In this document: piece by piece, positions 36,116 to 47,838 of the stretch
How the letters are laid out: every line of letters starts with the position of its first letter
How positions within the stretch are numbered: the stretch's first letter is position 1
NCBI RefSeq assembly: GCF_019097595.1
Contig: NC_080710.1
Location: 29,860,780 to 29,924,779 of the forward strand
DNA from: Hemibagrus wyckioides
Lineage: Eukaryota; Chordata; Actinopteri; Siluriformes; Bagridae
DNA: 64,000 nt
Reading direction: 5' to 3'
Notes under the pieces: generated by a model
What the model saw: only the letters and a program-made list of their open reading frames with translations
Told to the model about the DNA's origin: nothing
Database searches by the model: none
Program-made: the position numbers and the translations under genes

Positions 36116-38163
36116 AGGTATGAGGTAAGCAGAAAGTGTAAGTGCCTACTAAATTCCCTAAGTGCCCCTTTGGATGTCCTTCTGCTGTTTGCAATACACT
36201 TCTTTTTCCAGCAAACAGTAAATCTAATTAAATATGAATTTCCCAGGACAGGTAATGCTTTTGAATAAATATTGCTCTAACAAAAATTCAATCAGGCCAC
36301 TTTTTGTTTGAAGAGCAGTTGATGTATTGATAGCAGGTAAATACTTGAGTCATAGCCAAACATGAACGAATGACAAACATATAATCTGGCCATTTATTCA
36401 GTTTGTAGTCATTTGTCCATTCCTCATTTTTAACATGTGATGAATATTGTGTTTTTGGGACATTCCCTGAGCATTGAATACAGTATCAGTATCCTGTTAT
36501 GTGGTTTTGTGAACAAAGCTGTAGAAAAAGCAGAACACTGGAGGCTATTAGAAGCCATTTCTATAAGTTTACTGCATCAAGTTTGTACAAATGCACACTG
36601 TCCTGAACATATCCACAAGGGAAACAATCTTTCTGTATCTCTGGCTCTCTCTCTCTCAGGCACTTAGACTGCCAGAGTATTTTTCTGGTACTGATTGGAC
36701 GAAAGTAAGGGAATGTGCTGATGCATCCATTCCATATACTGTACAGCCACTTTATTCCTTACAGCTCTGATTGATGGTAAAAGGACCTGGAACTTCTGTC
36801 AGGACTCTTATACCCACATAAACCTCAAGAGACCAAACCAGCTGCCAATTACCTTTCTCAATAACGCACACTCGCTGTCCAAGGCATGGCAAACCCCCTC
36901 CATCCACCAGTTTCAGGCCAGAATGTTATTAGAGAAAGCTGCAGCAGCCTCGGTATTAAGAGAGAGAGAGAGAGAGAGAAAGAACTGCACTTTTTGAACC
37001 TCTCTCTGTGATGACATTCACCAAAATCACCAATAATATACTAATTTACTGTGAAGCATGTTTTTGTAGCCTGCCTAAAAGCACACTGGATTCCTGATTA
37101 CAAATGACTCAGGATGACTTAACATGGAAAGTCTGAAAGAATGAAAAAAAAAGTTTGATTGTGTTGGAAGAGAATCTCTCCAAATGACTGAAGAGCCGTG
37201 AGCTCAAGACTGTGATGTAGCCAAGAATTCATTTCAGGGGGATGAGGCAATCGGCTAAATAAATTCAGTGTAAAAAGTGTAACATGCCTGTGCATTTGAA
37301 GGGCACTATTTAGAATTTTTCAGTGAATTATTGATATGATCTATATGTTAACCAGTCATGTTAGCTGAAATGTTCAAATAGGTGTAGGAAATAAAATGAC
37401 AGTTTCGTTAAAAATGAAACACCATGCTAGTAAAATGCAAGACAAAAAAAATGATATCTCACCTTATAAAACCAGGTATCTGCTTCTTTTTCTCTTTTGC
37501 TTGGCATATTGAACTCAGAGTGTAGTTATCTAGCTAATAGCGTACAAAAAATATATAGATTATCCTCACCATGGTACAGTAGCTAATAGACAGAATAATG
37601 TGTTTAAACCAACTAAGGGACTAGTGCACATATTTTCGTAGGAATTGTAAACTTCCTTTACAAAGAATCATAAATTCTTGAAGATTCCAGGGAGGTTTCA
37701 AACCTGAAATCGTAAATTCATAAATTCACACATCCTCACTGGACAGACAGAATATAATTGAGTGAAAAAGGACAGAGAGGCAGAGTTCCTGTCCAATCCC
37801 CTGTGATTTAAACATCCATTTTAATGTTGGGTCGGTGCAAAGGTACCAGGTCCCATGCAGGGAGCAACATATACTTTCTTTCACTCTCCAAACCAAGGGC
37901 ATTATCTTTGTAGCTTACTATAAAACCTATATATAAGAGAATTTAACCAGAATTTATGTTTCCTACTGTCTTAAAAGCAGATATTGTGCTTGTGATGGAG
38001 GTTTCCTCAAAATGACTCTGGATTCAACAAGATCAAAGAATCTGCACAGGTTTCTCTTCATTCACACATAAATCTTTCACCTATTAATAAAGCTTTTATT
38101 AAAGAGGAACATTGATGAGATTAGCTTATTTTTGTTGGCTTGCTGGTGCAAATGAAGGACAGA
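36116..38163. other. Unannotated interval
   Basis: Short (GA)n at 36961-36979. No gene recognised. Complexity is normal and the sequence may be unique. Confidence 0.5.
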
Positions 38164-39236
38164 ATTTAGTCAGTTCAAGGAAGGGCAGTGGTGGGAAGGT
38201 ATGTTATAGGAAGGGCAGTGGTGGGAAGGGCAGTTATTGGAAGGCCAATGGTTGGAAGGGTAGCGGTGGAAAGGGCAGTGGTAGGAAGGGCAATGCTGGG
38301 AATGGCAGTAATTGGAAGGGCAATGGTGGGATGGTCAGGGAGAATGAGAATGGTAGCAGTGGAAAGGGTAGCAGTGGGAAGGTCAGTGGTGTGAAGGGCA
38401 ATCATTGGAAGGCCAGTGGTGGGAATGGCAGTGGTGGGATGGTCAGGGAGAGTGAGAAGGGTAGCAGTGGAAAGGGTAGTGGTGGGAAGGTCAGTGGTGT
38501 GAAGGGCAGTGGTATGAAGGGCAGTCATTGAAATGGCAGTGGTTGGAAGTGTAGTGATGGGAAGGTCAGTGGTGTGAAGGGCAGTCATTGGAAGGACAGT
38601 GGTGTGAAGGGTAGTGGTGGGATGGTCAGGGAGAATGAGAAGGGTAGCAGTGGAAAGGGTAGCAGTGGGAAGGTCAGTGGTGTGAAGGGCAATCATTGGA
38701 AGGCCAGTGGTGGGAATGGCAGTGGTGGGAAGGATAGTCATTGGAAGGCCAGTGGTGGGAAGGGTAGGGGTGGGAAGGACAGTCAGTGGAAGGTCAGTGG
38801 TGTGAAGGGCAGTGGTATGAAGGGCAGTCATTGAAATGGCAGTGGTTGGAAGTGTAGTGATGGGAAGATCAGTGGTGTGAAGGGCAGTCATTGGAAGGCC
38901 AGTGGTAGGAAGGACAGTGGTGTGAAGGGTAGTGGTGGGAAGGGCAGTGATGGGAAGGGTAGCGGTGGGAAGGATAGTCATTGGAAGGCCAGTGGTGGGA
39001 AGGGTAGTGGTGGGAAGGACAGTCATTGGAAGGCCAGTGGTGGGAAGGATAGTCATTGGAAGGCCAGTGGTGGGAAGGATAGTCATTGGAAGGCCAGTGG
39101 TGGGAAGGGTAGCGGTGGGAAGGACAGTCATTGGAAGGCCAGTGGTGGGAAGGATAGTCATTGGAAGGCCAGTGGTGGGAAGGGTAGTGGTGGGAAGGAT
39201 AGTCATTGGAAGGCCAGTGGTGGGAAGGGTAGTGGT
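38164..39236. repeat. GGTGGGAAGG minisatellite (15-bp subunits)
   Basis: The basic unit is about 15 bp (ggaagggcagtggtg). In the right half it is organised into 30-bp units of the type agtggtgggaagg then atagtcattggaaggcc. A longer block with ggtcagggagaatgagaa occurs at about 38335, 38435 and 38620. Because subunits are multiples of three, several frames on both strands stay open (for example Gly-Lys-Ser-rich on plus, Thr-Leu-Pro-rich on minus); I treat them as by-products. The G-rich strand has many GGG and GG runs. Confidence 0.95.
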
Positions 39237-40470
39237 GCACTATACTGTAACATACATGCAACTGAACCATAAAGACCTTAACTCAGCTGAGGAACAGTAC
39301 CTTTGTTTTCAAACTGTTCACATTTTTCTCACCTGTTGTTCTTTTTAACTGAAATTAACACTTTTGTTCTTCTGAAATGCTGCTAATTCGATATTTAAAG
39401 CTTTGTTGTTAAAAAATTACTCGGTAGAATAACTTGTGTGTTATCATTGTCCAAGAGAAGGCTGAATTTCCACTTAATTACGACTTTGTGGCAGTGTTAA
39501 AGTGCACACAACTCATAAATACTTTCAGACTTGACTAGAACACTCCAGATTTAGCCCTCTCTTCATTACTACTTAAGAGAAGATGTAGAAGATGCCCTAG
39601 TCCCTCTCGTTCTCTGAGTTCTTTATTTATACAATCTGCACAAACAGGCCAGCTTCCAACATGTCAATTTTCATGTGCAATACCACCACCAGTGCCATCA
39701 TGCTCGCAATCTCGTACTGTAGATCTGCTGACCAGATGACCCGAGTCTCTGCTGTAACTCAGGGCAACTGTTTTGTTTTGCTGCATTGGATTTTTGGATC
39801 ATTAATGTCTCTTTTAATTCTTAGATTCTTAATTAATTAGATTTCTTATATTCTTTATATCAGCATGGAAATTATGTTTTCATGAGATTATCATTTTTCC
39901 TATTGGTCATCAGTGTGTTGTAGTAGTGTTATTACAACAATATCAAACATCAACATCCCTCAAATAAACAACAAAATCAATAAACTCATTGTAAATATTT
40001 CACTTCAAGCATGTTTCAGGTTCCTTCAAACAGAAATCTGGACTAAAATCACACAGCAAGGTCAAGCATGTGGATGAAACATTCATTCCAATGAAACCAC
40101 CTTAGTGTAGCATTTTCTCATGGATGTAATAAACAAACATGTCTCCAAATGCTTTTATCTGACACTTGTTCAGGACACACTTGTAAATATCCAGCTGAAA
40201 AGAAATTCTTTTACAAATCTCATTAAAACTGTCACATTTAGCCCTCAATCTGACAGGCTGTTTATTTCTAAATTATTCATCATGGCTTGTTTTCACATTC
40301 AGTGCGAAGCAACACTTCTTTTTTATGACATCCCTGTTTTTAGATGGGTCAGTCCAACTTATCAGTGACAGCACAATGATAAACAACACAATCATCAAAT
40401 CCACAGAGAAAAACTCATTTCAGTCAATTATAACCAGTTGCCATGCACACAGACAGAGACAAATCATGAT
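39237..40470. other. Unannotated interval
   Basis: No gene or element recognised. Confidence 0.5.
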
Positions 40471-40485
40471 GCTTCTTCTTCTTCT

Positions 40486-40530
<45 letters not shown>
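40471..40530. repeat. (CTT)n then (CT)n
   Basis: About six CTT units run into about 21 CT units. Confidence 0.96.
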
Positions 40531-40536
<6 letters not shown>

Positions 40537-40805
40537 TCCTAGAAATATTCCAGTTGTCTACCTAGCAGTGTTTCACACATACCTCACACTGATATCTGCA
40601 TAACAATGCTGTATATCTCATCTTGTATTACATCAATGGACCATCAGGAGGTGAATAATTATAATGAGTTTTCCACAGCATGTCACCCAGCCAGCAGAAG
40701 AACACACATCCACATGCACATGGTAATGAGAGGAACAGATATCATAATTCAACAAGAAAATAAGGACGATTGCAGATTTTAACCCTTTTTGCCACCACAT
40801 TTCCG
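40531..40805. other. Short unannotated interval
   Basis: Nothing recognised. Confidence 0.4.
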
Positions 40806-41290
40806 CCGGCAGAATGGAAATCGACTTATCTGTCATTTTCAATCAGTATAAACAAACGACTAATCATTGCCGCATGTCTGATATAAAATGAGTCAGGACA
40901 CTTTGCCTTTCTGTATAAGATATTTTTAACTCTGTTGGGATAACCTTACACAGAATTTTAGTGTTTGAAGATGTTTCAGATGTTTATGAACAAGTATATC
41001 TGGATCTCACTGAGAGCAGAAATGGGTTTGATATCACCATTTACTTTAAAGATAGAAACATCTGTGTGGGGAAAAAAATAATAACTGTTTTGGGGTTCAT
41101 GGAACTTTTCTATGAATATATTGCCCATTGTGGGCTAGGTAAAAAACAGAAATGCATATGAAACACTGCAAATTCTTAAAGTCCTGAGTGTCTATTTTCA
41201 TATGAGCCTCATATTAACCATCACTGTGGAGTGGAACATGACAAAGACATTGAATAATCAGCATAAAACACAACAAAACAGGAGAAAACT
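40806..41290 (+). repeat. Unnamed dispersed repeat X, copy 2 (fuller copy)
   Basis: Collinear with 24412-24815 and includes an extra internal stretch of about 85 bp (around 41045-41120). A 66-codon plus frame at 40961-41161 lies inside but is not kept in copy 1, so coding is unlikely. The ends are ragged and I see no TIR, tail or target duplication. Confidence 0.75.
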
Positions 41291-41404
41291 CCATTTGTTG
41301 GCTCATGGGAAAGACAAAAAGCAAATGCTGTGACAACACAATGTCTCCCATTGTTTGTTTTTAACCCTGAAATTTGCAATTTGGAGCATTTTACCTGAAG
41401 TTTC

Positions 41405-41453
<49 letters not shown>
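41405..41453. repeat. (AAT)n microsatellite
   Basis: About 16 AAT units. Confidence 0.97.
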
Positions 41454-41454
<1 letters not shown>

Positions 41455-41643
41455 CATGCAGTAACAATGGAATGAATGATGATGTGATGAGATCATGCGC
41501 TTTGACAATAGCTTTGATTTAAAGTGAAGGAAATTAGCATTTGTATTAATGAGGTATTTCTGTTTGCTGTGGAATTTTGGAAAAATGAAAGACATTTTTC
41601 AGCTTGTAAAAAATAATATATATTATATATTCATATATATATA

Positions 41644-42891
41644 CACTATATTGCCAAAAGTATTCGCTCACCTGCCTTGACTCACATATGAACTTAAGTG
41701 ACATCCCATTCCTAATCCATAGGGTTCAATATGACGTCGGTCCACCCTTTGCAGCTATAACAGCTTCAACTCTTCTGGGAAGGCTGTCCACAAGGTTTAG
41801 GAGTGTGTTTATGGGAATTTTTGACCATTCTTCCAGAAGCACATTTGTGAGGTCACACACTGATGTTGGACGAGAAGGCCTGGCTCTCAGTCTCCGCTCT
41901 AATTCATCCCAAAGGTGTTCTATCGGGTTGAGGTCAGGACTCTGTGCAGGCCAGTCAAGTTCCTCCACACCAGACTCTGTCATCCATGTCTTTATGGACC
42001 TTGCTTTGGTCACTGGTGCACAGTCATGTTGGAAGAGGAAGGGGCCAGCTCCAAACTGTTCCCACAAAGTTGGGAGCATGGAATTGTCCAAAAGGTCTTG
42101 GTATGCTGAAGCATTCAGAGTTCCTTTCACTGGAACTAAGGGGCCAAGCCCAGCTCCTGAAAAACAACCCCACACCATAATCCCCCCTCCACCAAACTTT
42201 ACACTTGGCACAATGCAGTCAGACAAGTACCGTTCTCCTGGCAACCGCCAAACCCAGACTCGTCCATCAGATTGCCAGATGGAGAAGCGCGATTCGTCAC
42301 TCCAGAGAACGCGTCTCCACTGCTCTAGAGTCCAGTGGCGGCGTGCTTTACACCACTGCATCCGACGCTTTGCATTGCACTTGGTGATGTATGGCTTGGA
42401 TGCAGCTGCTCGGCCATGGAAACCCATTCCATGAAGCTCTCTGCGCACTGTTCTTGAGCTAATCTGAAGGCCACATGAAGTTTGGAGGTCTGTAGCGATT
42501 GACTCTGCAGAAAGTTGGTGACCTCTTCGCACTATGCGCCTCAGCATCCGCTGACCCCGCTCCGTCAGTTTACGTGGCCTTCCACTTCGTGGCTGAGTTG
42601 CTGTCGTTCCCAAACACTTCCACGTTCTTATAATACAGCTGACAGTTGACTGTGGAATATTTAGGAGCGAGGAAATTTCACGACTGGATTTGTTGCACAG
42701 GTGGCATCCTATCACAGTTCCACACTGGAATTCACTGAGCTCCTGAGAGCGACCCATTCTTTCACAAATGTTTGTAAAAACAGTCTGCATGCCTAGGTGC
42801 TTGATTTTATACACCTGTGGCCATGGAAGTGATTGGAACACCTGATTCTGATTATTTGGATGGGTGAGCGAATACTTTTGGCAATATAGTG
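41644..42891 (-). mobile_element. Structurally intact Tc1 element (DD34E)
   Basis: Perfect 29-bp TIRs lie at 41644-41672 and 42863-42891 (starting cactatattgccaaaagtat), with TA target duplications at 41642-41643 and 42892-42893. The 1248-bp element contains one full-length transposase on the minus strand with about 135 bp of leader and about 80 bp of trailer, the classic Tc1 layout. It sits in alternating TATA-rich flanks. Fragments of a closely related family are at 54682-54946 and 62330-62897. Confidence 0.96.
41726..42757 (-). CDS. Tc1 transposase, full length (343 aa)
   Basis: This cut-and-paste DNA transposase would bind the TIRs and insert at TA in the nucleus. I chose the start at [11 protein letters not shown] (42757), which gives the usual length of about 340 residues and begins just before the first helix-turn-helix; the frame is open further upstream into the TIR, with another ATG at 42790. 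Visible parts are paired-type DNA-binding helices (about 5-50 and 75-115, with [15 protein letters not shown] and [18 protein letters not shown]), a GRPRK motif at 59-63, the catalytic acids D154 (WSDESRF), D245 (QHDCAP) and E280 (LNPIEHLW) with 90- and 34-residue spacing, and a GGGGIMVWG box at 189-197. There is no stop or frameshift. The frequent His in APVHKA is Thr250 here and a few other residues are unusual, so activity is plausible but untested. Confidence 0.95.
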   Translation of the reverse strand: MGRSQELSEFQCGTVIGCHLCNKSSREISSLLNIPQSTVSCIIRTWKCLGTTATQPRSGRPRKLTERGQRMLRRIVRRGHQLSAESIATDLQTSCGLQISSRTVRRELHGMGFHGRAAASKPYITKCNAKRRMQWCKARRHWTLEQWRRVLWSDESRFSIWQSDGRVWVWRLPGERYLSDCIVPSVKFGGGGIMVWGCFSGAGLGPLVPVKGTLNASAYQDLLDNSMLPTLWEQFGAGPFLFQHDCAPVTKARSIKTWMTESGVEELDWPAQSPDLNPIEHLWDELERRLRARPSRPTSVCDLTNVLLEEWSKIPINTLLNLVDSLPRRVEAVIAAKGGPTSY

Positions 42892-42893
42892 TA

Positions 42894-43477
42894 CATATAT
42901 ATATATACACAGTGTACTCACATTCACATATATAAAGTGTAATAAAACCTTTTTGGAGGCTAATAATAGAAAGGGCAATAGAGAAAATCTGAAAATTCCT
43001 AATTATTGTTTATTACCAAGTGTACAAGTTTAGCATGGACTCATTAAGCTCCAGACAGAATAAAGGCCAGATAAGCTTTTACACTTTATGATGGAGAATC
43101 CGAGGAGACGATTTTGTCAGCCTGAAACTTAATCTTCCTCTCCTTCCTCTAAGAGGTTTTAGTTGTCTTATGTTTGCCTTTTACAAACGGCTGATATAAA
43201 CACGTTTACTGCGATGCTTAAGAGGTGATGGTATCCTGGTTGGGAAATGAAATCCATTAGGGTTCTAGATGATACAGCATCACATCACAGTATGGCAGAA
43301 TTGAATTTAGTAAAGTTAGAAGATGGACATAAAAGGCAATGAACGACAGATTGGACCATTAAAAATATGCTCAAAGGCAGTGCAGTTTGTTTGGGGTTTT
43401 TTGATTCAATTAACAAACAGTTGTTTTAGAGAGACTCATTAAGCCTGGGTTTAGGAATCCAGGAATTTTTATATTCC
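42894..43477. other. Unannotated interval
   Basis: No gene recognised. Confidence 0.5.
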
Positions 43478-43548
43478 TATAAAGCTGCTTTGTGGCAATG
43501 GCTATTGTGTAAAGCGCTATACAAATAAAATTGAATTGAATTGAAGTA
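43478..43548 (+). repeat. Repeat D-type 3' tail
   Basis: The segment ctataaagctgctttgtggc then gcgctatacaaataaa ends in TTGAA repeats, matching the tail of the D copies. The body is absent. Confidence 0.7.
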
Positions 43549-44867
43549 AAGTTTTATAAGAAAGATGACTTCAGCAACAGCCAATTTATGTTGCCATGAA
43601 TATGGCGTCCAAAAAGGGAAAAAAATCTTAAGACAGTACATGTAGAATAGACACACTATGTAAACACTTTATATAGATTTATACAATGTTTGGCTTTATG
43701 TGTATACACTGTATGTCCTAACAGCTTCAAACTAGCACTAGTAGAGAATTCTAGCTTCTGCTGAGTACTGATCAATGAGGATTTGTTAAAATGAGGATGA
43801 GGTGAGAAGGTAAGCTTCTCAGGTTGAATCTAACTCTCAAAAACTTCATCACTTGAATAAATGAAATATATAGCTTGAGGACTTTGATAAATATCAATAA
43901 AAACATAATGAGTTCCATTGCACATGAAGGTCTTGTTTTAGCTGGACATAGAGGTCCAAGTTGGATAAAATGGCCAGCAATCGATTGATAGATCACAGAG
44001 CCATTGAGCTGATCTGGTGTGAAACCTATTGTAGTGTTTTTTGGATGCCATGTCAACGTACCACAGCCTACAAACATGGCTGCCACAAACTATAATCCCC
44101 AGCTCCACACACCACTGAGTCTAATTACACACCCACACAGTCAATGCTTAAACGAGACATCCATTTACTCAACCTTTGTGTAGTACTGATCGTTTTTTAC
44201 TCTGGATCAGTGGGTAATTTCATGGATCTGGAAAAACCTCCTCAACATTCCTACCTGTCACTTACAATGTCTTCCAGGATCCCAAAGTATCTGAAAATGA
44301 GGATAATAAGGAGGTCTGATCTTATCTGTCACAACGGAGAAGTTTACACAGATGCAAGTGCAGCCAAACAGTTCAAGGTCAAATTCAATGTCAGAAACAG
44401 GCAGAGGGTCAGGTGATCAGCGCAAAAACAGAAGATGGACAGAGACTAAATAACAGAACTGTGAAGATGGTGAACACGCCATGGTCATGTTTGTAGCAAG
44501 TGATATGTTCTGGGAAATTCTAATTATATGATTCCTATTTTGGTAAAGGCCAGTACAAGTGTCTACATTTAAGAACCATGTGACCAGTGTACTCTCTTAA
44601 TATTATGTGTAATACAATGATACTATCAGAGTCTGTATTTTTATATCCAAATATCCATAAGCTGCTTAAGGTCCTAAATAGGCAAATCTTGTTTTGCCAA
44701 ATTTGGTTGGTTCTGTTTCCTAAAATCTAAGCAAATCCATACCCTGATATTATTTCCCCTCTAGCAGCATCACTTAGCACTGCATGGGCATGTTAAAGAA
44801 CTTTTCCTTTGTCCTTGAGCTTCATATGTTACTGAGCCTGCATAGAAGCAAAAATTGAATGAATAAA
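43549..44867. other. Unannotated interval
   Basis: A plus frame at 44144-44416 (90 codons) has a hydrophobic N-terminal segment but no recognised domain and no context. Nothing else is supported. Confidence 0.4.
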
Positions 44868-44929
44868 TAAAAAAAAAAAAAATAAATAAAAATAAATAAA
44901 TAAATACATAAATATCCCAGCTGTGAGGA

Positions 44930-45012
<83 letters not shown>
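44868..45012. repeat. AAAT-rich tract and long (ATT)n
   Basis: AAATAAAT tract at 44868-44905, then about 27 ATT units at 44931-45012. The poly-Asn minus frame is an artefact. Confidence 0.97.
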
Positions 45013-45862
45013 GTCTTGGATTCTGAAATTGAGACATAGATTTAGACAACAGTAGCTTTATTATCCTGTTCTGTCCATCAGCATTTCTGCAGAATTCCTT
45101 CTTCGGGAGCATGTGATGATGGCATGCTGGACCACAGGAGGCAATACAATTGACAAAAGGCAGCTGTTTAAATTTCAGAAACATACACATTAAAAATAAA
45201 TCTAAATGGTCAGTTTGGGATTCAGAGTGCAAATCGGGTAAAGAAATCGGACGAGAGGAATATGCAGGGTTTATCGGCAGCCATCAGGCCTGCAATAACG
45301 AGTCGCAGGTTGATATCCATGATAGCTCTAATAGAAAGCAGTGCTAAGCGTATTATAGTGACAAACATCATTGAGCACCCTGGGTAATGGGGTGAGGTGA
45401 GTGGTAAATAGTTCAGGGTGGATAATAGGTTGGGAGCTGCTTATTGACTGACATTCGGTCAGTGTGGACAAACAAAACATTTCCCAGGAGGACGTGACTT
45501 TCCATTTTTTCTGTTGTTTTTTTTTATTCCACAGCCAATGGCTGTGTTTAAAAAGGCATAATTTTTTTACTTGTATACTTCATGCTGCAGCAGTACATAC
45601 TCAGTACTTCATACTAATCACTCACAGTGGTATATGGTACATGGTACAGTGGTATACGGTACAGTATGCAGCAGGGAGAATGACTTCCTGTCAGTCAGAT
45701 TTACTCATGGAGGCAGTTACGTTCAGTAATAACATTCTTTACAGGTACTATATGAGGCCAGATGTGATGAATGACTGTGTAGTGTAGGGATGAACAGATA
45801 TTGTGTTCCAAAAATGCAAATCTGCCAAGCTTTGTAGAAAAAAATAGATATAGGTAATAGTG

Positions 45863-45903
<41 letters not shown>

Positions 45904-46146
45904 GTCAGTCAGTCAGTCAATCAATCAATAATTTATATCCTTAAGAGTTATAAGGACTAAATACTTGTGAATATCTTTATCCTTAAAATGAACATTTGTA
46001 ATTCATTAAAATTGGATGACATTTTAAGCTTAACATCATTGTTGTTTTCTTTTAATGCATATTTTTATTTCTATTTTTATTTGCTTATTTATTTGCTATT
46101 AAAGGTCTATCTTGAATTGTAGGATGCAGTATATAGATATACAAAT
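45013..46146. other. Unannotated interval
   Basis: Contains the (AATC)n/(AGTC)n tract at 45862-45929 and a short ggtatatggtaca repeat near 45628-45665. No gene recognised. Confidence 0.5.
45862..45929. repeat. (AATC)n with an internal (AGTC)n block
   Basis: About 16 tetranucleotides; the middle five read AGTC. Confidence 0.94.
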
Positions 46147-46383
46147 ATGTTGTTCTTTTGGCTCCTGGCTGTTTGGGGTCATCACAGCGGTCATCCGGTC
46201 CACATATTTGATTTGGCACAGGTTTTAAACCAGCTGATGCAACCCTCCAATTTTTTTTATCCGGGCTTGGGAACTGCACTGAGAGTGAACTCTTTAGAGG
46301 CTGGGTTAGCACCTTGCCCGAACCCGGACCATGACAACGAGAGTGTGGGATTCTGCTGCTGGACCACCAGGGGACATATACAG
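46147..46383 (-). mobile_element. Inverted SINE-like repeat
   Basis: The plus text tttatccgggcttgggaac, ggctgggttagcaccttgcc and cccgaacccggacc resembles a fish tRNA-derived repeat read backwards, where the last motif would be box B (ggttcgggc on minus). It directly abuts SINE B on its right, head to head. Confidence 0.55.
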
Positions 46384-46610
46384 GGGTGGTGGTAGCTTAA
46401 GTGGTTAAGGCTGTGGGTTGTTGATCGAAAGATCGTGGTGCAGCACCAACAAGCTGCCACCATTGGGCCCTTGAGCAAGGCCCCCAACCCACCCTGCTCC
46501 AGGGGTGCTGTATCATGGCTGACCCTGTGCTCTGACCCCAACCTCCGAAGAAGGGACATGTGAAGAAAGAAGTTCACTGTACTGTGTGACTAATAAAGGC
46601 TACTTAACTT
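46384..46610 (+). mobile_element. tRNA-derived SINE-like repeat B, copy 1
   Basis: Box-A-like tggtagcttaagtggttaag is at the 5' end, then a box-B-like region (gatcgtggtgcagcacc, degenerate), body motifs ccattgggcccttgagcaag and gctgaccctgtgctctgacc, and a 3' end reading ttcactgtactgtgtgac then aataaaggctacttaactt. It is the fullest copy in the window. Confidence 0.8.
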
Positions 46611-47838
46611 AATATGTACAAGGTTGGCACTACATTACCTATCAATCCTTGCAAGTCACATGACCTAGTCATATGTCTCACTTGCACGCCGCTGTTTCTT
46701 AATTCAGCTTAATTTGTAACACTATTTAAATTCATTGCCTGTTTCTCATGTTTCTGTTGTGTTGCTTCTCTCTAGCTTTGCTCATTGTCTGTAAGTTTTG
46801 CAGTTTTGGTTTATCCTCTTGCTTTTGTTGTTTCTTTTCCACCGTTTAAAATAAAAGTCTGCACTGTCAACAACGACCTTGACAGTTCCATGACACTGAG
46901 TAAAACTGTGATCATTGAATGTTTTCTTTTTTTTGCAGGGAAATATCCCGGGTTCTCCCGCACTGCATTCTGCTTACTTATTTTACAGAAATAATCTCAG
47001 CCAGTTAATAGTTGCTTTTAGCCGATATGGGTTTAAGCCTCAAAATCTAGTATATTTTTGTCAGAAAGCTAAAAACATGACAGTATTCATGAATCTAGTA
47101 TTTATATGCGTCTCTATTTTTCAGCAATAATAAAGTGTATTTGAGCAGACAGGCCACGCTGGTCCAAACACTGTGTGGCAGCTCCCTGATGATATCTCCC
47201 GAGGTTAAAATTACCCTCAATATTTGAGCTCAATCCACTTTCAGAAGAAGATAAATATTACCCATCTGCTTTCCTCTGGCTCCTGCTTTCCTTCCTTCCA
47301 TTCCATTCCAGCCTAGAAAGAAAAATTGTCAGCTTTCCCAGCTGAGCCGAGGCAACGGATCCATGTGCCAGGCTATCAGGACCTGTGAAAGTTTATGGAT
47401 GCTGTAGATATTAGATTGTACTTTCTCTCATGAAAGAACAGCATTTATCTTCCGGCTCCTAGCCGCTCGGATAGGCTGAGGCAATTCTTGTTGTGCAGAT
47501 GTCAGCCGTGACATTTGGAGATATCCAGATTGAATAAAACGGAAAGCCTGTGCGAGGTCATAGATGGTGACACGTGAGCAGTTTGGCACCTTTACGAGAA
47601 CAGCCATGGCTCGACTGAGAATGGTTCCTGAGATTGGACCAAGATAATAACTGAATTCCTTCATTATCACTAAATCCGTTCTCATGCTTTAAACAAAGAG
47701 TGTCTTTTTACCTAACATGATATTTGAAAAGGACCTACATTGGGACTATTTTTTCTCATTAACTCATTACGTCATTATGTGTTATACCAAAGTAGTGTTG
47801 AATTCTTGATTCTGTTTGATCAGAAATCAAAGATGGAA
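46611..47838. other. Mostly unique interval, possible conserved region
   Basis: Region 47140-47690 is more complex than average. Its minus strand has an 85-codon frame at 47428-47685 (segments VKVPNCSRVTIYDLAQAFRF and SRLTSAQQELPQP) with mixed but not strongly biased codon use. I do not recognise it and call no gene. Confidence 0.4.

Noticed and set aside
38175..39206. 343-codon Thr-Leu-Pro-rich frame as a possible mucin-like protein
   Set aside because: Openness follows from 15-bp subunits; the opposite strand and another frame are open too, and no start context or signal peptide is visible.
42758..42910. Longer 394-codon start for the Tc1 transposase
   Set aside because: The extra codons run through the TIR and leader; the known family length fits the ATG at 42757.
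44144..44416. 90-codon secreted-protein candidate
   Set aside because: Hydrophobic start but no recognised mature domain, splice context or codon bias.
44822..45232. Poly-Asn protein on the minus strand
   Set aside because: Encoded by the (ATT)n microsatellite.
46384..46450. tRNA gene
   Set aside because: Box A and B-like motifs are present but there is no cloverleaf; the same body recurs elsewhere with a SINE-type tail.
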